Part shown: positions 18,382 through 26,929 of the stretch, piece after piece
How the letters are laid out: the number at the start of each line of letters is the position of its first letter
Position numbering within the stretch: the stretch's first letter is position 1
From: JANPCX01 sp966211815
GTDB lineage: Bacteria > Pseudomonadota > Gammaproteobacteria > Burkholderiales > Burkholderiaceae_C
DNA length: 64,000 bases
Direction of reading: 5' to 3'
Assembly (NCBI GenBank): GCA_966211815.1
Contig: CBIHOD010000012.1
Span: 1-64,000, forward strand
The notes under the pieces: generated by a model
The model's input: the letters and a program-made list of their open reading frames with translations, nothing else
What the model was told of the DNA's origin: nothing
Databases searched by the model: none
Program-made: the position numbers and the translations under genes

Positions 18382-18588
18382 ATGGCAAAGCCGAACTACT
18401 CTTTTGAGAAACGCCAGCGGGAGCTGGCGAAGAAGAAGAAGAAAGAAGACAAGCTCAAGGAAAAAGCCGCTCGGGCCAAGCAGGGCGCGGACGGCGAGGC
18501 CGAGGCTTCTTCCGGGGAGGACCGGGACGCGGATGAAGGAGGACCGGCTCCCGACACCGGCGACGCGACCTCCGAGCCGGCTGCCTGA
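18382..18588 (+). CDS. small lysine-rich hypothetical protein
   Basis: 68 residues: MAKPNYSFEKRQRELAKKKK, a strongly basic helix rich in Lys, Arg and Glu, followed by an acidic, disordered tail (GEDRDADEGG) ending in SEPAA. I do not know a function. The AK/R-rich N-terminus, a start codon 15 bases after TTCCTGTTGAAGGATGGTG and conservative composition suggest a real protein, possibly one that binds nucleic acid or ribosomes. It converges on mnmC with a gap of 24 bases. Confidence 0.7.
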   Translation: MAKPNYSFEKRQRELAKKKKKEDKLKEKAARAKQGADGEAEASSGEDRDADEGGPAPDTGDATSEPAA

Positions 18589-18612
18589 TCGCGGCGCGGC
18601 GCTCGTCGGCCG

Positions 18613-20664
18613 TCAATTCCTTTCGGGCCCGTCCGTCCTCCTGCGCGCGGAGCGCGCCAGGAAGCGACCGGGGTCGATCGCGTCGAGCAGGCTGGACTCC
18701 AGCGGCGCCGCCGAGCCGGTGATGCCGCTGGCCAGGGTCTCGGCGGCCAGCGGCGCCCAGGTAATGCCGCGAGAACCCAGCCCGGTGAACACATGCAGGC
18801 CGGGCCGGCGCGGCACCAGGCGCGCATGGGCAGGCTGGGCGGGCGAAGCGGCCCAGGCCGCCGTGTCGGGCACCTCGCCGACGATGGGCAACCTGTCCGG
18901 CGCGACGCAGCGCCATGCGGTGCGCCCCGTGGCCGCCGTGTCGCCGCACGATGCGGCGCTTTCATTGGACGGCTCGGGCCCGCCCAGCAGGAGCGCCAGT
19001 TGGGCCAGGTTGACGGCATGGTCTTCGGCCCGCACGCGCGGGTCGGTGTCGCCCGGCTGGCTGGTGGCCCCGAAGACCAGGTGGCCGTCCACCGGCGGCA
19101 GCAGATAGCCCGACCCCGCGACCGGCACGCTGGGCAGCACATCCAATCCTGGAATCTTCGATCCGCCCTGGCCGGCTCGAGGCCACGGCAGGCGGCTGAT
19201 CTGGCCGCGCACGTTCTCCACGCCCCATGGGGGCTCGCCGAGCAGGCGCAGCGCCTGGCCGGCGTTCGCCAGCACCAGCACCGGTGCCTGCGCGATCACC
19301 GCGCCGCGGGCGTCCAGCGCCGCCCAGCCGCCGGCCCCGGCGTCGATGGCGTGCACATCGGCGCCGCCGCGGAAGTCGGCTCCCGATTGCGCCAGCCAAT
19401 GCCGGCACAGCCGCCCGGGCTGCACCCAGCCGCCGCGGGGATAGAACCAGGCCGGCGCGGGCAGGGGCAAACCGCACGATTGGCCCGCCTGGGCGGCGTC
19501 CAGGACCTGAACGTAGTCGGCCGGCAGGCCGAGCCGGTCCAGCACGGCTTGCATCGCGGCCGGTGCGGTGCCGTCGGTCTGCAGTCGCAACAAGCCCGAG
19601 GCGTTTCCACCGGGGCAGGCACCGGCGGGCGACGAATGGGCCCATTTGGCCAGGGCGTCCTGGATGACGGCGTGGGCGCGCAGCGACGCGGCCCGGTTGA
19701 AGCGCGCATGCAGGCCGTCGTGCCCATGCACCACGCCGTGGAAGAGCCCGGCGGGATTGCCCGAGGCTTCCTGCGCCGCTTCGCCGTGGCGGTCGACCAC
19801 GGTGCTGCGCCAGCCCTGGCGGGCCAGGGCCCAGGCGGTGGCGCACCCCGCCAGGCCGGCGCCGACGATGAGCGCGTGGCCGGGCGCGGGGCGCTGCGCC
19901 GCCGCGCGCTGCCGCGGCGAAGGCCGGGGCGTGAATCTCGGCGCGTAGCGGGCCAGGGTGATGTCGCGCTTGCCGCCCTTGCCTTGAGCCAGCAGGGCTT
20001 CGAAGCCGGCGCTGCGCAAGCCGTCGCGGATGCCGTGCGCCGCCGACCAGGTGGCCACGGTGGCCCCCGGCGCGGCCAGGCGGGCGAAGGCTTTGTAGAC
20101 GCGGTCCTGCCAGAGCGCCGGGTTCTTGGCGGGCGCGAAGCCGTCCAGATAGAAGGCGTCGACCCGGGCCGACAGCTCGGGCAGCCAGGCCAGCGCATCC
20201 CCCAGGCAAAGCAGCAGGCGTACGCGCCCGCCTTCGAAATCCAGCAGGTGCAGGTTCGGTGTCAGCGGCGGCCACTGCGCCAGCAGTTGGGCGGCGAGGT
20301 CGGGTACTGGGCTGCCCGCGTGCACGCGCCGCAGGTCGGCGGCCGCCAGCGGGTGTTTTTCAATCGAGATGAAGTCCAGGGCCGGTCGGGGCTCCGGGCT
20401 TTCGCGCCATGCGCGCCAGGTGGCCAGGAAGTTGTTCCCCAGGCCGAAGCCGGTCTCCAGGATGCAAAAGCGCGGGGGCGGTGCGGCTTCCGGGGTGCCG
20501 CCCGTCCGCCAGCGGCCCGGCAGGCCGTTGCCCGCCAGGAAGACATGCTCGGCTTGCAGGAAGGCCCCGGCGTGTGGGTGGTAGATGTCGTCGTAGTCGG
20601 GCGACCGCGGCAGGCCTTGCGCGTCGAACTCGATGCGTGCCGGCTGGATGGGCTGGGTGTTCAT
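18613..20664 (-). CDS. mnmC: bifunctional tRNA mnm5s2U biosynthesis protein MnmC
   Basis: 683-residue fusion catalysing the last two steps of 5-methylaminomethyl-2-thiouridine formation at tRNA wobble U34. The N-terminal MnmC2 methyltransferase has the SAM motif ILETGFGLGNNFLATW (about residues 60-75), DFISIEKHPLAAADL and YLDGFAPAKNPALW. After a linker of about residue 240 comes the FAD-dependent oxidase MnmC1 with HALIVGAGLAGCATAWALAR, and a C-terminal GLGSRGITWAPLAAE. The first ATG giving a complete methyltransferase is at 20664. It follows the efp terminator on the same strand. Confidence 0.95.
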   Translation of the reverse strand: MNTQPIQPARIEFDAQGLPRSPDYDDIYHPHAGAFLQAEHVFLAGNGLPGRWRTGGTPEAAPPPRFCILETGFGLGNNFLATWRAWRESPEPRPALDFISIEKHPLAAADLRRVHAGSPVPDLAAQLLAQWPPLTPNLHLLDFEGGRVRLLLCLGDALAWLPELSARVDAFYLDGFAPAKNPALWQDRVYKAFARLAAPGATVATWSAAHGIRDGLRSAGFEALLAQGKGGKRDITLARYAPRFTPRPSPRQRAAAQRPAPGHALIVGAGLAGCATAWALARQGWRSTVVDRHGEAAQEASGNPAGLFHGVVHGHDGLHARFNRAASLRAHAVIQDALAKWAHSSPAGACPGGNASGLLRLQTDGTAPAAMQAVLDRLGLPADYVQVLDAAQAGQSCGLPLPAPAWFYPRGGWVQPGRLCRHWLAQSGADFRGGADVHAIDAGAGGWAALDARGAVIAQAPVLVLANAGQALRLLGEPPWGVENVRGQISRLPWPRAGQGGSKIPGLDVLPSVPVAGSGYLLPPVDGHLVFGATSQPGDTDPRVRAEDHAVNLAQLALLLGGPEPSNESAASCGDTAATGRTAWRCVAPDRLPIVGEVPDTAAWAASPAQPAHARLVPRRPGLHVFTGLGSRGITWAPLAAETLASGITGSAAPLESSLLDAIDPGRFLARSARRRTDGPERN

Positions 20665-20704
20665 CGCGGCGTGTCGGGGAGGGGCGCGCAGGCGCCCGGG
20701 CATG

Positions 20705-20729
20705 AAAAAAGGGCACCGAAGTGCCCTTT
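20705..20729 (-). terminator. intrinsic terminator of efp
   Basis: Read on the minus strand: GGGCAC-TTCG-GTGCCC followed by TTTTTT, a stable tetraloop hairpin with a U-tract, 40 bases after the efp stop. It separates efp transcription from mnmC. Confidence 0.9.
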
Positions 20730-20768
20730 CCGGGGATGCGGCGCCGGCGCGCCGCGCATCTGCGGGGC

Positions 20769-21323
20769 TCAGACGCGCTTGCGGTATTCGTGCGTGCGGG
20801 TGTCGATTTCGATCTTGTCGCCGGTTTCGACGAACAGCGGCACCGAGATCTCGAAGCCGGTCGCCAGCTTGGCGGGCTTCATCACCTTGCCCGAGGTGTC
20901 GCCCTTGACGGCCGGCTCGGTGTAGGTCACTTCGCGGACCAGGCTGGTGGGCAGTTCCACCGAAATGGCCTTGCCTTCGTAGAAGACCACTTCGACGGGC
21001 ATGTTGTCTTCCAGGTACTGGATGGCGTCGCCCATGTTCTCGGCTTCGACTTCGAACTGGTTGTATTCGGCGTCCATGAAGGCGTACATCGGGTCGGCGA
21101 AGTAGGAGTAGGTGCACTCCTTCTTGTCCAGGATGATCTGGTCCATCTTGTCGTCGGCCTTGAAGACGACTTCGGTGCCCGAGTTGTTCAGCAAGCTCTT
21201 GAGCTTCATGCGGACGGTGGCCGCGTTGCGGCCGCCGCGGCTGTATTCGGTCTTCAGGACGACCATCGGGTCCTTGCCCTGCATGATGACGTTGCCGGCG
21301 CGAATTTCCTGTGCGATCTTCAT
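20769..21323 (-). CDS. efp: elongation factor P (arginine type)
   Basis: 184-residue translation factor that enters stalled ribosomes at polyproline stretches. Three beta-barrel domains fit family length. The modified loop reads YSRGGRNAATV, placing arginine at position 32 instead of the lysine of E. coli; this is the form rhamnosylated by EarP. The earP gene lies directly upstream on the same strand, 171 bases away, so modifier and target are neighbours. No epmA/epmB-type gene is visible. Confidence 0.97.
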   Translation of the reverse strand: MKIAQEIRAGNVIMQGKDPMVVLKTEYSRGGRNAATVRMKLKSLLNNSGTEVVFKADDKMDQIILDKKECTYSYFADPMYAFMDAEYNQFEVEAENMGDAIQYLEDNMPVEVVFYEGKAISVELPTSLVREVTYTEPAVKGDTSGKVMKPAKLATGFEISVPLFVETGDKIEIDTRTHEYRKRV

Positions 21324-21494
21324 AACGATTTCCGTGTGGATGGCATCGGGCGGGTGCTGGCATGCCGCCGTTGCCGGCGGCGGGCTGCGCGGGTGCCGCG
21401 TGGATGCGGGGAGGCTGCGGGGGAGGGCGCATGCCGCTGATCCTCCGGTTTCCTGACCCGGACCCCGATCGCAGCATGCGGAAAACCCGGAATT

Positions 21495-22613
21495 TTAGCG
21501 TTGTTCTGAAACGAAGCGGATCAATTGCGTGGCCAGGTCGTCCTGGCCCGCCAACGCCTCCCCCCACCGCGCGCATTGCCCGGCCCAGGCGGCCGGCTCG
21601 GGCCAGCGGGGCGGTGGCGCGTCGCGCAAGCCCGCCCACCATTCGTGCCAGGCGGCCACCGGGCCGGTCAGCGCGGGGGCCGCCCCCGCGAGGAAACGTT
21701 CGAGGAAGGCCCGCAGTTTGGAGGCGTGGGCGCCGTCGTCCTGCGGATAGATCTGCCAGAGGAAAGGCGCCCCCGCCCACTGGGCGCGCACGAAGGAGTC
21801 TTCGCCGCGCACCAGGTTCAGGTCGCACGACCACAGCAGGCGGTCGTACTCGGTCTGTTCCAGATAAGGCAGGGGATGGAAGCGCAGCCCCGGGTGGCGC
21901 GCGCCTTCGGCGGCCATGAATTCGGCCACCGCCCGGCCCGACGGCCCGGGCGCCGCGAGCAGGCAGGTGGGTTGGCCCGCCAGGCGACGAAGCAGCTCCG
22001 GGAAGCCGGGGTTGGCATAGGCGAAGACGCTGACCAGCCGCTCACCCGGCGTCCGCGGCCAGCCGCGCGCCGACAGCCATGCGCCGGGATCGAACGCCGC
22101 TCGGAGCCGCATCAAGCCGGGCTCCCGCAGCAGGCCGCCGGTCGAGCCGGTGAAACCAGGGTAAAAGAAAAATTTGGCCAAGCCTTGCCCAGGGCCGGAC
22201 AGTTGCGGCGACGGCAGCCGGTGGCAGCGCTCGACATAGGCTTCGGCGCTGAGGTATTCGAGGTTGATCCAGCAAGGCGGGCTCCGGCGTGTGGCCATGC
22301 GGTGCAGGAAGCCGTCCGGCAGGTCGCAGCCGAAGGCCTCGACGACCACGCCGGCCGGCTCCGGCCAATCCACGGGCTCGCCCCGGGGCGGCCAAGGGTT
22401 CACCGTCACGCCCGGCGCGCCGCGCGGGGCCATCCAGGCCAGGGCCGCGGCGTCGTCCACCCAAAGCCGCACGGCGTGGCCGCGCGCCGCCAGGTCGGCG
22501 GCCAGCCGCCAGCAGACGCCGATGTCGCCGTGGTTGTCGATCACGCGGCAGAAGATGTCCCAGCTTGCGGCTTGGGAAGATGGGCGCAGGTCCGGCGGCG
22601 TCGACGTTCGCAT
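21495..22613 (-). CDS. earP: EF-P arginine rhamnosyltransferase EarP
   Basis: 372-residue inverting glycosyltransferase (GT-B fold, GT104) that attaches rhamnose from dTDP-rhamnose to Arg32 of EF-P. Family features: IFCRVIDNHGDIGVCWRLA at the N-terminus with the catalytic-type Asp, VVEAFGCDLP, WINLEYLSAEAYVERCH, KFFFYPGFTGSTGGLLRE, and the C-terminal nucleotide-sugar site DLNLVRGEDSFVRAQWAG followed by FLWQIYPQDDGAH. The ATG at 22613 gives the family N-terminus. It is divergent from uvrC, 72 bases away. Confidence 0.95.
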   Translation of the reverse strand: MRTSTPPDLRPSSQAASWDIFCRVIDNHGDIGVCWRLAADLAARGHAVRLWVDDAAALAWMAPRGAPGVTVNPWPPRGEPVDWPEPAGVVVEAFGCDLPDGFLHRMATRRSPPCWINLEYLSAEAYVERCHRLPSPQLSGPGQGLAKFFFYPGFTGSTGGLLREPGLMRLRAAFDPGAWLSARGWPRTPGERLVSVFAYANPGFPELLRRLAGQPTCLLAAPGPSGRAVAEFMAAEGARHPGLRFHPLPYLEQTEYDRLLWSCDLNLVRGEDSFVRAQWAGAPFLWQIYPQDDGAHASKLRAFLERFLAGAAPALTGPVAAWHEWWAGLRDAPPPRWPEPAAWAGQCARWGEALAGQDDLATQLIRFVSEQR

Positions 22614-22685
22614 CGGCGGGATTATCCGAGTGCGGTCAGGCGCGGGTGCCCGGCAAGGGCGCCCGTGCGGCGGCAAAATGGCCGG

Positions 22686-24824
22686 ATGCCTTCGACGAAC
22701 CCGAACGACGCGGCGGCCGGCGACAGCCCCGGCGGCGTCCCGCCTGCCAAGCCCGCCGAGGCTTCGCTTTCCGCTGAGCCCGCCTCCCGCGCCGCGCGGC
22801 CCGACCCGCGCCGCGAGCAGGTGCTGGCCGACGTGGCCGCGCTGCCCAGCCTGCCGGGCGTCTACCGCTATTTCGACGCGAACGACGCGCTGCTCTACGT
22901 CGGCAAGGCGCGCGACCTGAAGAAACGGGTGTCCAGCTATTTCCAGAAGAACCACGGCGGCACGCGCATCGGCCACATGGTGGGCAAGATCATGCGCCTG
23001 GAGACCACCGTGGTGCGCTCGGAGGCCGAGGCGCTGCTGCTGGAGAACAACCTGATCAAGGCCTTGCAGCCGCGCTACAACATCCTGTTCCGCGACGACA
23101 AGAGCTACCCCTACCTCAAGATCACCGGCGCGCGCGGCGGCGCGCAGAAGGCGCCGGCCCCGACCGGGGGAGGTCCGGCGTCGACCCCAGGCGCGGGCCC
23201 GGAGCCGGGCGCTTTCCCGCGCATGGTCTATTACCGCGGCGCCGTCGATTCCCGCCACCGCTATTTCGGCCCTTACCCGAGCGCCTGGGCGGTCAAGGAA
23301 TCCATCCAGCTGCTGCAGAAGGTGTTCCGCTTGCGGGTGTGCGAAGACACGGTGTTCAGCAACCGCTCCCGGCCCTGCCTGCTCTACCAGATCAAGCGCT
23401 GCTCGGCGCCCTGCGTCGGCCACATCGGCGCGGGCGACTACGCCCAGGACGTGGCCAACGCGGCGCGCTTCCTGCAGGGCGAGCAGAACGAGGTCATGGA
23501 AGGACTGCAGGCGCAGATGATGGCCCACGCCGAAGCGCTGCGCTTCGAACAGGCGGCCGAGATCCGCAACCAGCTCGGCGCCTTGTCGAAGGTGCTGCAC
23601 CAGCAGTCGGTGGAAGACAACTCCGGCCAGCGGGTGAAGGACGCCGACATCCTCGCCGTGAAGGTGCAGGGCGGCCGCGCCTGCGTCAACCTGGCCATGG
23701 TGCGCGGCGGCCGGCACCTCGGCGACCGGCCCTATTTCCCCGTTCACGTGGAAGACGCGGTGGAGGCCCCGGCCTTGTCCGCCGATGAGGCGGCCGAAGG
23801 GCACGCCGACGCGAAGGCGGCGGCGCAGCCCGACCCCGACGCGCTGCCGCGCCAGGTGCTCGAGGCCTTCATGGCCCAGCATTACCTGGAAGGCGACGTG
23901 CCGCCGCTGCTGGTGCTCAGCCACGCCGTCGACAAGGCGCTGATCCAGGCGCTTTCGGAGCAGGCCGGCGCCAAGGTCACCGCGCAGCACCAGCCCCGCG
24001 ACGCGCGCCGCGCCTGGCTCGACATGTGCATCCGCGGCGCCGAGCTGAAGCTGGCCCAGCTGCTGGCCGAGGAAGGCTCGCAGCAGGCGCGCACCCGCGC
24101 GCTCGCCCAGGCGTTGCAGCTGGAGGCCGACAAGCTGGAGCTGCTCCGCATCGAATGCTTCGACATCAGCCACACCGCGGGCGAGGCCACGCAGGCCAGC
24201 TGCGTGGTCTTCGAAGGCCACAAGATGCAAAGCGCCCAGTACCGCCGCTACAACATCGACGGCATCGAAGGCGGCGACGACTACGCCGCGATGCGCCAGG
24301 TGTTGACAAGGCGCTACGGAAAGCTGGCCGCCGCGCTGGCGGAAGCCGCCCCCGGGGCCGCCGCGGGCGGCGCCCGGCTGCCCGACCTGGTGCTGATCGA
24401 CGGCGGGCGCGGCCAGGTGGGCGTGGCCCGCGAGGTCTTCGAGGAGCTGGGGCTGGACATCGGCCTGATCGTCGGCGTCGAGAAGGGCGAAGGCCGCAAG
24501 GTCGGCCTGGAAGAGCTGGTGTTCGCCGACGGCCGGCCCAAGGTGTCGCTCGGCCACGATTCGGCGGCGCTGATGCTGGTGGCGCAGATCCGCGACGAGG
24601 CGCACCGCTTCGCCATCACCGGCATGCGTGCCAGGCGCGCCAGCGTGCGCACCGGCGGCAGCCAGTTGGAAGAGATCGCCGGCGTCGGGCCGCGCAAGCG
24701 GGCGCGGCTGCTGCAGCGCTTCGGCGGCGTGCGCGGCGTGGCCAACGCCAGCGTCGAGGACCTGCAGACGGTGGAAGGAATATCCAAGACCCTGGCCCAG
24801 GAGATCTACCGTGCGCTTCATTGA
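22686..24824 (+). CDS. uvrC: excinuclease ABC subunit C
   Basis: 712-residue nuclease of nucleotide excision repair, cutting both sides of a lesion marked by UvrAB. A disordered N-terminal extension of about 45 residues precedes the GIY-YIG domain (LPGVYRYFDANDALLYVGKA). Then come the cysteine-rich RPCLLYQIKRCSAPCVG, the UVR motif (FEQAAEIRNQLGAL), the RNase H-like endonuclease (ECFDISHTAGEATQASCVVF, LVLIDGGRGQVG) and two helix-hairpin-helix motifs (IAGVGPRKRARLLQRFGG, VEGISKTLAQEIY). Gly/Pro/Ala-rich inserts occur near residues 150-180 and 355-385, making it longer than the E. coli enzyme (610). Confidence 0.96.
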   Translation: MPSTNPNDAAAGDSPGGVPPAKPAEASLSAEPASRAARPDPRREQVLADVAALPSLPGVYRYFDANDALLYVGKARDLKKRVSSYFQKNHGGTRIGHMVGKIMRLETTVVRSEAEALLLENNLIKALQPRYNILFRDDKSYPYLKITGARGGAQKAPAPTGGGPASTPGAGPEPGAFPRMVYYRGAVDSRHRYFGPYPSAWAVKESIQLLQKVFRLRVCEDTVFSNRSRPCLLYQIKRCSAPCVGHIGAGDYAQDVANAARFLQGEQNEVMEGLQAQMMAHAEALRFEQAAEIRNQLGALSKVLHQQSVEDNSGQRVKDADILAVKVQGGRACVNLAMVRGGRHLGDRPYFPVHVEDAVEAPALSADEAAEGHADAKAAAQPDPDALPRQVLEAFMAQHYLEGDVPPLLVLSHAVDKALIQALSEQAGAKVTAQHQPRDARRAWLDMCIRGAELKLAQLLAEEGSQQARTRALAQALQLEADKLELLRIECFDISHTAGEATQASCVVFEGHKMQSAQYRRYNIDGIEGGDDYAAMRQVLTRRYGKLAAALAEAAPGAAAGGARLPDLVLIDGGRGQVGVAREVFEELGLDIGLIVGVEKGEGRKVGLEELVFADGRPKVSLGHDSAALMLVAQIRDEAHRFAITGMRARRASVRTGGSQLEEIAGVGPRKRARLLQRFGGVRGVANASVEDLQTVEGISKTLAQEIYRALH

Positions 24825-25326
24825 GAAACTCAGCCACTACGCCGCCCGGGCCATGGCCCTGCTGCTGGCCGCTTGTTCGACCCCGGTGCCTCAGCGCCAA
24901 CCCGACCCGTTGCCCGGCGTCGACCCGTTCCCGCAGCCGTCATCGCTGCCCGGCGCCTCGCCGGCGGCCGCGGCCGAAGTGCGCCTGGAGCCCGCGAGGG
25001 CCGCTCGCAACTGGCCCGAGTTCAGGGTGCAGGCCGCACGGCGGATGGTCGCGGCCAACCCCAGCCTCACCTACACCGGCGAGCCCCCCGACCCGCTGTT
25101 GGCCATCCCCGTCCTGACGATCGAGCTCAACGCCGACGGCAGCGTGCGCCGCATCGAGGTGATGCGACACCCCAGGCAGGCGCGGGACACCACCCAGATC
25201 GCCATGGACGCGGTGCGCCGCGCCGCGCCGTTCGGCGATGTCAGCCGCCTGCCCAAGCCCTGGCGCTTCAACGAAACCTTCCTCTTCGACGACGACCGCC
25301 GATTCAAGCCCCGCAGCCTGGATTGA
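24811..25326 (+). CDS. TonB-C-domain-like lipoprotein
   Basis: 171 residues with a probable lipoprotein signal (lipobox LLAAC at Cys22), a proline-rich stretch (VPQRQPDPLPGVDPFPQPS) and a C-terminal region resembling the TonB carboxy domain: VLTIELNADGSVRRIEVM, then QIAMDAVRRAAPFGDVS and WRFNETFLFDDD. GTG at 24811 overlaps the uvrC stop by 14 bases; an ATG at 24853 would leave only MALLLAAC, so the GTG is favoured. Without a TonB transmembrane anchor it is unlikely to energise receptors; function unknown. Confidence 0.72.
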   Translation: MRFIEKLSHYAARAMALLLAACSTPVPQRQPDPLPGVDPFPQPSSLPGASPAAAAEVRLEPARAARNWPEFRVQAARRMVAANPSLTYTGEPPDPLLAIPVLTIELNADGSVRRIEVMRHPRQARDTTQIAMDAVRRAAPFGDVSRLPKPWRFNETFLFDDDRRFKPRSLD

Positions 25327-25372
25327 CGGGGTTCCGCGAGCCGGCCAAGGGATTTGTCGGCACAATCCGCGG

Positions 25373-25939
25373 ATGTTCTTCAATCTGCCAACCCTCCTGA
25401 CCTGGGCGCGCATCGTCGCCATCCCGCTGGTCGTCGGCGTCTTCTACCTGCGGATGGACGCCGGCATGCAGAACCTGCTGGCCACCGTGCTTTTCGTCGT
25501 GGTCGCGCTGACCGACTGGGCCGACGGCTACCTGGCGCGGCGTTTGAACATGACGTCGTCCTTCGGTGCCTTCCTCGACCCGGTGGCAGACAAATTCCTC
25601 GTCTGCGCCGCGCTGCTCGTGCTCGTGCACCTGAACCGGCTGCACGCGCTGGTGGCGCTGGTGATCATCGGCCGCGAGATCGCGATCTCGGCGCTGCGCG
25701 AATGGATGGCTCAGATCGGCGCCTCCCGCAGCGTCGCCGTCCACATGCTGGGCAAGGTCAAGACGACGGTGCAGATGGTCGCCATCCCCTTCCTGCTGTT
25801 CGACGGCCGCTTGTTCGGCGTGGTCGACACGCGCGCCTGGGGCACGGTGCTGATCTACGCGTCGGCCGTGCTCACCATCTGGTCCATGGTCTATTACCTT
25901 CAGAAGGCGCTGCCCGAGATCCGCGCCAAGGCGAAGTGA
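25373..25939 (+). CDS. pgsA: CDP-diacylglycerol-glycerol-3-phosphate 3-phosphatidyltransferase
   Basis: 188-residue inner-membrane enzyme making phosphatidylglycerol phosphate, the committed step to phosphatidylglycerol and cardiolipin. The CDP-alcohol phosphotransferase motif D-x2-DG-x2-AR-x8-G-x3-D-x3-D is complete in DWADGYLARRLN ... FGAFLDPVADK. Several membrane helices follow. Its position just after uvrC is the common proteobacterial order. Confidence 0.95.
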   Translation: MFFNLPTLLTWARIVAIPLVVGVFYLRMDAGMQNLLATVLFVVVALTDWADGYLARRLNMTSSFGAFLDPVADKFLVCAALLVLVHLNRLHALVALVIIGREIAISALREWMAQIGASRSVAVHMLGKVKTTVQMVAIPFLLFDGRLFGVVDTRAWGTVLIYASAVLTIWSMVYYLQKALPEIRAKAK

Positions 25940-25971
25940 CCCGGCCGCCGCCCGATTGAACCGCCGGCCGT

Positions 25972-25981
25972 CCCCCCCCCC
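25972..25981 (+). repeat. C10 homopolymer tract before the DMT exporter gene
   Basis: A run of ten cytosines lies 30 bases upstream of the start at 26012, between pgsA and the exporter gene. It is the longest mononucleotide run I noticed in the window and is a potential slippage site affecting leader length. Confidence 0.6.
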
Positions 25982-26011
25982 GCACGGGCGACGGCAAGGC
26001 CCATCCACCGC

Positions 26012-26917
26012 ATGACCGCAGCTCCCCGATCCCGCCCCAACGATGTGTGGCTGCGCGCCATGCCGGCGGTGTTCGTGCTGATCTGGAGCACCGGCTTCAT
26101 CGTCGCGCGCTTCGGCATGCCCCACGCGCCGCCGGGCAAGTTCCTCGCCATCCGCTACGCCTTGTCGGCGGCCTGCTTCTGCCTTTGGATCGCCGCCGCG
26201 CGCGTGCCATGGCCGCGCGGCCGTTCGCAATGGTTCCACCTGGCCGTGAGCGGCGTGCTGATGCATGCGGGCTACCTCGGCGGCGTCTGGGGCGCGGTCA
26301 AGGCCGGCATCGGCGCGGGCACCATCGCCCTGCTCGTGGGCCTGCAGCCGGTGCTGACGGCGCTTTGGCTGAGTTCGCATCCCGCAGAGCGGCGCGAGGG
26401 CGCGGTGTCGGCGCGCCAGTGGGCGGGCCTGGCGCTCGGCCTGCTGGGCTTGGCCCTGGTGGTGTGGCGCAAGCTCGGCGCCGGCGAGATCACCGCCTGG
26501 AACCTGCTGCTGGCGGCCGGGGCATTGCTCAGCATCACGGTCGGCACGCTCTACCAGAAGCGCCATGTCCAGCCTTGCGACGTGCGCAGCGCCAACGCGG
26601 TGCAGTTGCTGGCGGCGCTGGCGGTGAGCCTGCCCTGGGCTTTGGCGGAGGCCGAGCCGGTGCGTCCGCACGCCGAGTTCATCGGCGCCATGGCGTGGTC
26701 GGTGCTGGTGTTGACGCTGGGCGGCAGCTCGCTGCTCTACCTGCTGATCCAGCAGGGCGCGGCCACGCGCGTGACCAGCCTGCTCTACCTGGTGCCGCCG
26801 ACCACCGCGCTGATGGCCTGGGCCATCTTCAAGGAGTCGTTCACGCCGCTCATGGGCCTGGGCATGGCGTTGACGGTGCTGGGTGTGGCGTTGGTGGTCC
26901 GCTCGCCGCAGCGGTAA
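26012..26917 (+). CDS. EamA/DMT-family transporter
   Basis: 301-residue inner-membrane protein with ten predicted helices arranged as two EamA repeats (AVFVLIWSTGFIVARFGMPH at the start; LLYLLIQQGAATRVTSLLYL and MAWAIFKESFTPLMGLGMAL in the second half). Family members export amino acids, metabolites or drugs; the substrate cannot be read from sequence. It converges with the LysR gene at 26930-27919 (12-base gap). Confidence 0.9.
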   Translation: MTAAPRSRPNDVWLRAMPAVFVLIWSTGFIVARFGMPHAPPGKFLAIRYALSAACFCLWIAAARVPWPRGRSQWFHLAVSGVLMHAGYLGGVWGAVKAGIGAGTIALLVGLQPVLTALWLSSHPAERREGAVSARQWAGLALGLLGLALVVWRKLGAGEITAWNLLLAAGALLSITVGTLYQKRHVQPCDVRSANAVQLLAALAVSLPWALAEAEPVRPHAEFIGAMAWSVLVLTLGGSSLLYLLIQQGAATRVTSLLYLVPPTTALMAWAIFKESFTPLMGLGMALTVLGVALVVRSPQR

Positions 26918-26929
26918 GGCCCGCCGGGC

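Noticed and set aside
21495..24821. A continuous minus-strand frame of more than 1,100 codons through uvrC
   Set aside because: Only its last 373 codons (21495-22613) are earP. The rest is the antisense of uvrC, kept open by high GC with strong third-position bias.
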